Position numbers and translations under genes: made by a program. 64,000 nucleotides of DNA from Macrostomum hystrix (taxonomy: Eukaryota; Platyhelminthes; Macrostomidae). The stretch is taken from NCBI GenBank assembly GCA_950097015.1, contig CATNEN010000012.1, positions 2,101,501-2,165,500 of the forward strand. The letters run 5' to 3'. The notes beneath the pieces are model-generated. The model had not been told where the DNA came from. It did no database searches and saw nothing but the letters and a program-made list of their open reading frames with translations. How positions within the stretch are numbered: the stretch's first letter is position 1; every line of letters starts with the position of its first letter. Shown here piece by piece: positions 56,622 through 64,000 of this stretch.

Positions 56622-59600
56622 TTCCTCCCTGTTTCCCTCTCCTGTCTCTTCTCTAACTGTCTCTTCTCTCCCTGTCTCCCTCTCCTGTCTCTTCTCTAAC
56701 TGTCTCTTCTCTCCCTGTCTCCCTCTCCTGTCTCTTCTCTAACTGTCTCTTCTCTCCCTGTCTCCCTCTCCTGTCTCTTCTCTAACTGTCTCTTCTCTCC
56801 CTGTCTCCCTCTCCTGTCTTTTCTCTAACTGTCTCTTCTCTCCCTGTCTCCCTCTCCTGTCTCTTCTCTAACTGTCTCTTCTCTCCCTGTCTCCCTCTCC
56901 TGTCTCTTCTCTAACTGTCTCTTCTCTCCCTGTCTCCCTCTCCTGTCTCTTCTCTAACTGTCTCTTCTCTCCCTGTTTCCCTCTCCTGTCTCTTCTCTAA
57001 CTGTCTCTTCTCTCCCTGTCTCCCTCTCCTGTCTCTTCTCTAACTGTCTCTTCTCTCCCTGTCTCCCTCTCCTGTCTCTTCTCTAACTGTCTCTTCTCTC
57101 CCTGTCTCCCTCTCCTGTCTCTTCTCTAACTGTCTCTTCTCTCCCTGTCTCCCTCTCCTGTCTTTTCTCTAACTGTCTCTTCTCTCCCTGTCTCCCTCTC
57201 CTGTCTCTTCTCTAACTGTCTCTTCTCTCCCTGTCTCCCTCTCCTGTCTCTTCTCTAACTGTCTCTTCTCTCCCTGTCTCCCTCTCCTGTCTCTTCTCTA
57301 ACTGTCTCTTCTCTCCCTGTCTCCCTCTCCTGTCTCTTCTCTAACTGTCTCTTCTCTCCCTGTCTCCCTCTCCTGTCTTTTCTCTCCCTGTCTCCCTCTC
57401 CTGTCTCTTATCACCCTGTCTCCCTCTCCTGTCTCCCTCTCATGTCTCTTCTCTCCCTGTCTCCCTCTCCTGTCTCTTCTCTCCCTGTCTCCCTCTCCTG
57501 TCTCTTATCACCCTGTCTCCCTCTCCTGTCTCCCTCTCATGTTTCTTCTCTCCCTGTCTCCCTCTCCTGTCTCTTATCACCCTGTCTCCCTCTCCTGTCT
57601 CCCTCTCATGTCTCTTCTCTACTTGTCTGTTCTCTCCCTGTCTCCCTCTTATCTTTCTTCTCTCCCTGTCTCCCTCTCCTGTCTCTTCTCTCCCTGTCTC
57701 TTCTCTCCCTGTCTCCCTCTCCTGTCTCTTCTCTCCCTGTCTCTTCTCTCCCTGTCTCCCTCTCCTGTCTCTTCTCTCCCTGTCTCCCTCTCCTGTCTCT
57801 TCTCTCCCTGTCTCCCTCTCCTGTCTCTTCTCTCCCTGTCTCTTCTCTCCCTGTCTCCCTCTCCTGTCTCTTCTCTCCCTGTCTCCCTCTCCTGTCTCTT
57901 CTCTCCCTGTCTCCCTCTCCTGTCTCTTCTCTCCCTGTCTCCCTCTCCTGTCTCTTCTCTCCCTGTCTCCCTCTCATGTCTCTTCTCTCCCTGTCTCTCT
58001 CTCCTGTCTCTTCTCTAACTGTCTCTTCTCTCCCTGTCTCCCTCTCCTGTCTCTTCTCTAACTGTCTCTTCTCTCCCTGTCTCCCTCTCCTGTCTTTTCT
58101 CTAACTGTCTCTTCTCTCCCTGTCTCCCTCTCCTGTCTCTTCTCTAACTGTCTCTTCTCTCCCTGTCTCCCTCTCCTGTCTCTTCTCTAACTGTCTCTTC
58201 TCTCCCTGTCTCCCTCTCCTGTCTCTTCTCTAACTGTCTCTTCTCTCCCTGTCTCCCTCTCCTGTCTCTTCTCTCCCTGTCTCCCTCTCCTGTCTCTTCT
58301 CTCCCTGTCTCCCTCTCATGTCTCTTCTCTCCCTGTCTCCCTCTCCTGTCTCTTCTCTAACTGTCTCTTCTCTCCCTGTCTCCCTCTCCTGTCTCTTCTC
58401 TAACTGTCTCTTCTCTCCCTGTCTCCCTCTCCTGTCTCTTCTCTAACTGTCTCTTCTCTCCCTGTCTCCCTCTCCTGTCTCTTCTCTAACTGTCTCTTCT
58501 CTCCCTGTCTCCCTCTCCTGTCTCTTCTCTAACTGTCTCTTCTCTCCCTGTCTCCCTCTCCTGTCTCTTCTCTCCCTGTCTCCCTCTCCTGTCTCTTATC
58601 ACCCTGTCTCCCTCTCCTGTCTCCCTCTCATGTCTCTTCTCTCCCTGTCTCCCTCTCCTGTCTCTTCTCTCCCTGTCTCCCTCTCCTGTCTCTTATCACC
58701 CTGTCTCCCTCTCCTGTCTCCCTCTCATGTTTCTTCTCTCCCTGTCTCCCTCTCCTGTCTCTTATCACCCTGTCTCCCTCTCCTGTCTCCCTCTCATGTC
58801 TCTTCTCTACTTGTCTGTTCTCTCCCTGTCTCCCTCTTATCTTTCTTCTCTCCCTGTCTCCCTCTCCTGTCTCTTCTCTCCCTGTCTCTTCTCTCCCTGT
58901 CTCCCTCTCCTGTCTCTTCTCTCCCTGTCTCTTCTCTCCCTGTCTCCCTCTCCTGTCTCTTCTCTCCCTGTCTCCCTCTCCTGTCTCTTCTCTCCCTGTC
59001 TCCCTCTCCTGTCTCTTCTCTCCCTGTCTCTTCTCTCCCTGTCTCCCTCTCCTGTCTCTTCTCTCCCTGTCTCCCTCTCCTGTCTCTTCTCTCCCTGTCT
59101 CCCTCTCCTGTCTCTTCTCTCCCTGTCTCCCTCTCCTGTCTCTTCTCTCCCTGTCTCCCTCTCATGTCTCTTCTCTCCCTGTCTCTCTCTCCCTGTCTCT
59201 CTCTCCTGTCTCTTCTCTCCCTGTCTCCCTCTCATGTCTCTTCTCTCCCTGTCTCCCTCTCATGTCTCTTCTCTCCCTGTCTCCCTCTCCTGTCTCTTAT
59301 CACCCTGTCTCCCTCTCCTGTCTCCCTCTCATGTCTCTTCTCTACTTGTCTGTTCTCTCCCTGTCTCCCTCTCATCTTTCTTCTCTCCCTGTCTCCCTCT
59401 CCTGTCTCTTCTCTCCCTGTCTCTTCTCTCCCTGTCTCCCTCTCCTGTCTCTTCTCTCCCTGTCTCTTCTCTCCCTGTCTCCCTCTCCTGTCTCTTCTCT
59501 CCCTGTCTCCCTCTCCTGTCTCTTCTCTCCCTGTCTCCCTCTCCTGTCTCTTCTCTCCCTGTCTCTTCTCTCCCTGTCTCCCTCTCCTGTCTCTTCTCTC

Positions 59601-60100
59601 CCTGTCTCCCTCTCCTGTCTCTTCTCTCCCTGTCTCCCTCTCCTGTCTCTTCTCTCCCTGTCTCCCTCTCCTGTCTCTTCTCTCCCTGTCTCCCTCTCAT
59701 GTCTCTTCTCTCCCTGTCTCTCTCTCCCTGTCTCTTCTCTCCCTGTCTCTCTCTCCTGTCTCTTCTCTCCCTGTCTCCCTCTCATGTCTCTTCTCTCCCT
59801 GTCTCCCTCTCCTGTCTCTTCTCTCCCTGTCTCTCCTCTCCCTGTCTCCCTCTCATGTCTCTTCTCTCCCTGTCTCTCCTCTCCCTGTCTCCCTCTCCTG
59901 TCTCTTCTCTCCCTGTCTCTCCTCTCCCTGTCTCCCTCTCATGTCTCTTCTCTCCCTGTCTCTCCTCTCCCTGTCTCCCTCTCCTGTCTCTTCTCTCCCT
60001 GTCTCTCCTCTCCCTGTCTCCCTCTCCTGTCTCTTCTCTCCCTGTCTCTCCTCTCCCTGTCTCCCTCTCCTTGTCTTTTCTCCCCCTGCCTCCCTTCTCA
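56622..60100 (+). repeat. Pyrimidine-rich array, 3.5 kb, AG-free
   Basis: The first part has 43-bp units (CTCTAACTGTCTCTTCTCTC then CCTGTCTCCCTCTCCTGTCTCTT). The later part mixes CCTGTCTCCCTCTCCTGTCT and CTTCTCTCCCTGTCTC units. Blocks of about 650 bp recur at 57372 and 58560 (shift 1188 bp), and a shorter piece recurs near 59262. It begins about 6 nt after the donor at 56616. Every 43-bp unit has a branch-point-like CTAAC. Open frames up to 523 codons on plus, and Arg/Glu/Gly-rich ones on minus, are periodic artefacts. Confidence 0.96.
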
Positions 60101-60142
60101 CTGTCTCCTTCTCTGTCGCTGATTCTCTCGCTCGTGTTTCTA

Positions 60143-60173
60143 GACTCCAAGAAACATATTTGCGACTGTACCT
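60143..60173 (+). other. Candidate acceptor and short terminal exon
   Basis: CTCTCGCTCGTGTTTCTAG ends with the first AG since the donor at 56616. In phase with the 56.5-kb exon it reads NSKKHICDCT and stops at TAG. The peptide is too short to judge, and a GTGAGT at 60198 leaves room for a non-coding or different-frame exon. Confidence 0.3.
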
Positions 60174-60764
60174 AGTGATATTTAATGTTAAACAAATGTG
60201 AGTAGCGAGCCTTATTATTTTGTGTCATGAGGTGTCAGTCATTTTTTTCCTATTGTGTTTGGCAATCCCCAGGCAAACAGGGTAATCCATTGATTGATTT
60301 AAAACAATGCCCTTTTGCCATTCGCAAGCGCCGAGTGTAGCTTAGAAATTATTATTTTTTCTATCTGGCCACATCGCTTTCAGCTTAGATTTGCAGCAAC
60401 TGTTGAACAATGCGAATTACTATATTTTCTATTCCAATGACTGCTGGGTAACGGATTCAATTATTTTCTGATAATCTTTACCAATCAAAATCGTTGGGTT
60501 TAGACTCGGTCCTAAGTGGCACAGTGACAATGAAAAGTTCAGGGGCAGATGTCACCCTCTGTGTGAGTGTGTACCTGCGTACGGTAATTTGTGCGCGTGG
60601 CTGCTCAGGAGTCCGCGAATTAGGCACAATTTCCTCTCGCTGGCTGCGGTTCCACTGTCAACAACTAATGTACCAATGCCGATAGCCCTTCCTTAACATT
60701 TGTACAGTTATACTATTTAGGCTATAAACTCAGAGCAGAGCTATTTTGGCTCCATCCGATTAGA
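60174..60764. other. Spacer, no gene seen
   Basis: AT-rich, with a small GC-richer patch at 60520-60680 that lacks a convincing frame. Confidence 0.45.
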
Positions 60765-63700
60765 GACACTCTTAGAGACACTCATAGAGACACTTACAGA
60801 GACACTCACAGAGAAACTCATAGAGACACTCTTAGAGATAGTCATAGAGAAACTCATAGAGACACTCATAGAGACACTCATAGAGACACTCATAGAGACA
60901 CTCATAGAGACACTCATAGAGACACTCATAGAGACACTCATAAAGACACTCATAGAGACACTCATAGAGACACTCATAGAGACACTCATAGAGACACTCA
61001 TAGAGACACTCATAGAGACACTCATAGAGACACTCATAAAGACACTCGTAGAGACACTCGTACAGACACTAATAGAGACACTCATAGAGACACTCATAGA
61101 GACACTCATAAAGACACTCGTAGAGACACTCGTACAGACACTAATAGAGACACTCATAGAGACACTCATAAAGACACTCATAGAGACACTCATAGAGACA
61201 ATCATAGAGAAACTCATAGAGACACTCTTAGAGACACTCGTAGAGTAACTCATAGAGACACTCACAGAGACACTCATAAAGACACTCACAGAGAAACTCA
61301 TAGAGACACTCATAGAGACACTCACAGAGACACTCATAAAGACACTCACAGAGACACTCACAGAGACACTCATAAAGACACTCACAGAGACACTCATAAA
61401 GACACTCACAGAGAAACTCATAGAGATACTCATAAAGACACTCATAGAGACACTCATAGAGACCCTCATAGAGACACTCATAGAGACACTCATAGAGACA
61501 CTCATAAAGACACTCGTAGAGACACTCGTACAGACACTAATAGAGACACTCATAGAGACACTCATAAAGACACTCATAGAGACACTCATAGAGACAATCA
61601 TAGAGAAACTCATAGAGACACTCCTAGAGACACTCGTAGAGTAACTCATAGAGACACTCACAGAGACACTCATAAAGACACTCACAGAGAAACTCATAGA
61701 GACACTCATAGAGAAACTCATAGAGACACTCTTAGAGACACTCGTAGAGACACTCATAGAGACACTCACAGAGAAACTTACAGAGACACTCACAGAGAAA
61801 CTCATAGAGACACTCTTAGAGACACTCTTAGAGACACTCATAGAGACCCTCATAGAGACACTCATAGAGAAACTCATAGAGACACTCATAGAGACACTCA
61901 TAGAGAAACTCATAGAGACACTCATAGAGACACTCGTAGAGACACTCTTAGAGACACTCATAGAGACACTCATAGAGACCCTCATAGAGACACTCATAGA
62001 GACACCCATAAAGACACTCGTAGAGACACTCGTACAGACACTAATAGAGACACTCATAGAGACACTCTTAGAGACACTCATAGAGACACTTACAGAGACA
62101 CTCATAGAGACACTCATAGAGACCCTCATAGAGACATTCATAGAGACACTCATAGAGACACTCATAGAGACACTCATAAAGACACTCATAGAGACACTCA
62201 TAAAGATACTCATAGAGACCCTCATAGAGACCCTCATAGAGAAACTCATAGAGACACTCATAGAGACACTCCTAGAGACACTCATAGAGACACTCATAGA
62301 GACACTTACAGAGACACTCACAGAGAAACTCATAGAGACACTCTTAGAGACACTCTTAGAGACACTCATAGAGACCCTCATAGAGACACTCATAGAGAAA
62401 CTCATAGAGACACTCATAGAGAAACTCATAGAGACACTCATAGAGACACTCGTAGAGACACTCATAAAGACACTCATAGAGACACTCATAGAGACACTCA
62501 TAAAGACACTCATAGAGACCCTCATAGAGACACTCATAGAGAAACTCATAGAGACACTCATAGAGACACTCCTAGAGACACTCTTAGAGACACTCATAGA
62601 GACACTCATAGAGACCCTCATAGAGACACTCATAGAGACACCCATAAAGACACTCGTAGAGACACTCGTACAGACACTAATAGAGACACTCATAGAGACA
62701 CTCTTAGAGACACTCATAGAGACACTTACAGAGACACTCATAGAGACACTCATAGAGACCCTCATAGAGACATTCATAGAGACACTCATAGAGACACTCA
62801 TAGAGACACTCATAAAGACACTCATAGAGACACTCATAAAGATACTCATAGAGACCCTCATAGAGACCCTCATAGAGAAACTCATAGAGACACTCATAGA
62901 GACACTCCTAGAGACACTCATAGAGACACTCATAGAGACACTTACAGAGACACTCACAGAGAAACTCATAGAGACACTCTTAGAGACACTCTTAGAGACA
63001 CTCATAGAGACCCTCATAGAGACACTCATAGAGAAACTCATAGAGACACTCATAGAGAAACTCATAGAGACACTCATAGAGACACTCGTAGAGACACTCA
63101 TAAAGACACTCATAGAGACACTCATAGAGACACTCATAAAGACACTCATAGAGACCCTCATAGAGACACTCATAGAGAAACTCATAGAGACACTCATAGA
63201 GAAACTCATAGAGACACTCATAGAGACACTCGTAGAGACACTCATAAAGACACTCATAGAGACCCTCATAGAGACACTCATAGAGAAACTCATAGAGACA
63301 CTCATAGAGACACTCATAGAGAAACTCATAGAGACACTCATAGAGACACTCGTAGAGACACTCTTAGAGACACTCATAGAGACACTCATAGAGACCCTCA
63401 TAGAGACACTCATAGAGACACCCATAAAGACACTCGTAGAGACACTCGTACAGACACTAATAGAGACACTCATAGAGACACTCTTAGAGACACTCATAGA
63501 GACACTTACAGAGACACTCATAGAGACACTCATAGAGACCCTCATAGAGACATTCATAGAGACACTCATAGAGACACTCATAGAGACACTCATAAAGACA
63601 CTCATAGAGACACTCATAAAGATACTCATAGAGACCCTCATAGAGACCCTCATAGAGAAACTCATAGAGACACTCATAGAGACACTCCTAGAGACACTCA

Positions 63701-64000
63701 TAGAGACACTCATAGAGACACTTACAGAGACACTCACAGAGAAACTCATAGAGACACTCTTAGAGACACTCTTAGAGACACTCATAGAGACCCTCATAGA
63801 GACACTCATAGAGAAACTCATAGAGACACTCATAGAGAAACTCATAGAGACACTCATAGAGACACTCGTAGAGACACTCATAAAGACACTCATAGAGACA
63901 CTCATAGAGACACTCATAAAGACACTCATAGAGACCCTCATAGAGACACTCATAGAGAAACTCATAGAGACACTTATAGAGACACTCCTAGAGACACTCA
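60765..64000. repeat. 12-bp minisatellite running off the window
   Basis: About 270 units of GAGACACTCATA with ordered variants (CTCTTA, CTCGTA, CCCATA, AAACTC, TACAGACACTAA). A marker block with CGTACAGACACTAATAG occurs at 61059, 61131, 61527, 62031, 62667 and 63447. Positions 62581-63180 recur at 63361-63960 (shift 780 bp), nearly or fully identical. A minus-strand frame of over 1000 codons (MSVSMSVF) exists only because 12 is a multiple of three and the unit lacks stops. Confidence 0.97.

Noticed and set aside
58630-60201. 523- and 482-codon Ser/Leu/Pro frames in the CT-rich array
   Set aside because: Overlapping frames in several phases with the same periodic content. Pyrimidine strands lack stop codons by composition.
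60741-63965. Minus-strand open frame of over 1000 codons (MSVSMSVF periodic)
   Set aside because: It is produced by a 12-bp unit without stops, shows no non-repetitive domain and starts and ends in array sequence.

Overview
The window is nuclear DNA of an animal. It holds spliced genes with GT-AG introns and metazoan-specific families: an HAP40/F8A huntingtin partner, a Raf kinase with RBD, C1 and kinase domains, a reticulon, a MARCH6/TEB4 RING-CH membrane ubiquitin ligase and a C/EBP-type bZIP factor. Coding exons are GC-rich while introns and spacers are AT-rich. SINE, hAT, Helitron and non-LTR remnants fit an invertebrate. The phylum cannot be fixed from the sequence; a flatworm or other fast-evolving spiralian is only a guess. 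There is no operon, and neighbours show no shared pathway.

Layout: 0-2.5 kb has a SINE inside long inverted arms. 2.6-7.0 kb is one 22-bp minisatellite. At 7.56 kb lies an orphan exon candidate. 8.4-11.5 kb is a six-exon gene for an unrecognised 667-aa protein. 12.4-16.4 kb is HAP40 (five exons, 357 aa). 16.9-20.9 kb is a transposon graveyard: a frameshifted reverse transcriptase, a 274-bp hAT MITE with an intact 8-bp target duplication, and a deleted Helitron. 22.5-32.8 kb is Raf on the plus strand, with two large minisatellites in one intron. 35.4-37.4 kb is a 29-bp array ending about 110 bp before the reticulon start (37.55-38.6 kb). 40.25-45.7 kb is MARCH6 (six exons, 941 aa). 46.6-48.8 kb is a duplicated minisatellite, followed by the minus-strand C/EBP gene (49-50.1 kb). 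51.7-53.5 kb is a 17-bp array. 56.5 kb is a probable first exon facing a 3.5-kb pyrimidine-rich array. 60.8 kb to the window end is a 12-bp array with higher-order structure.

About 25 kb (roughly 40%) is tandem repeat made of some twenty unrelated families, units 12 to 61 bp. Their placement is not random: nearly every intron longer than about 190 nt contains a private array or a SINE, and the arrays usually begin 5-120 nt after the 5' splice site. This donor-anchored pattern is the most unusual feature here. Next are an intron with no AG dinucleotide for 3.5 kb, and three homotypic clusters of perfect factor sites (MEF2 boxes upstream of C/EBP, RFX X-boxes downstream of the reticulon, kappaB sites upstream of the 56.5-kb exon).

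Limits: exon models come from reading frame, splice-site phase and remembered family similarity only. No alignment, RNA evidence or database search was available. The very long open frames inside arrays are treated as repeat artefacts.
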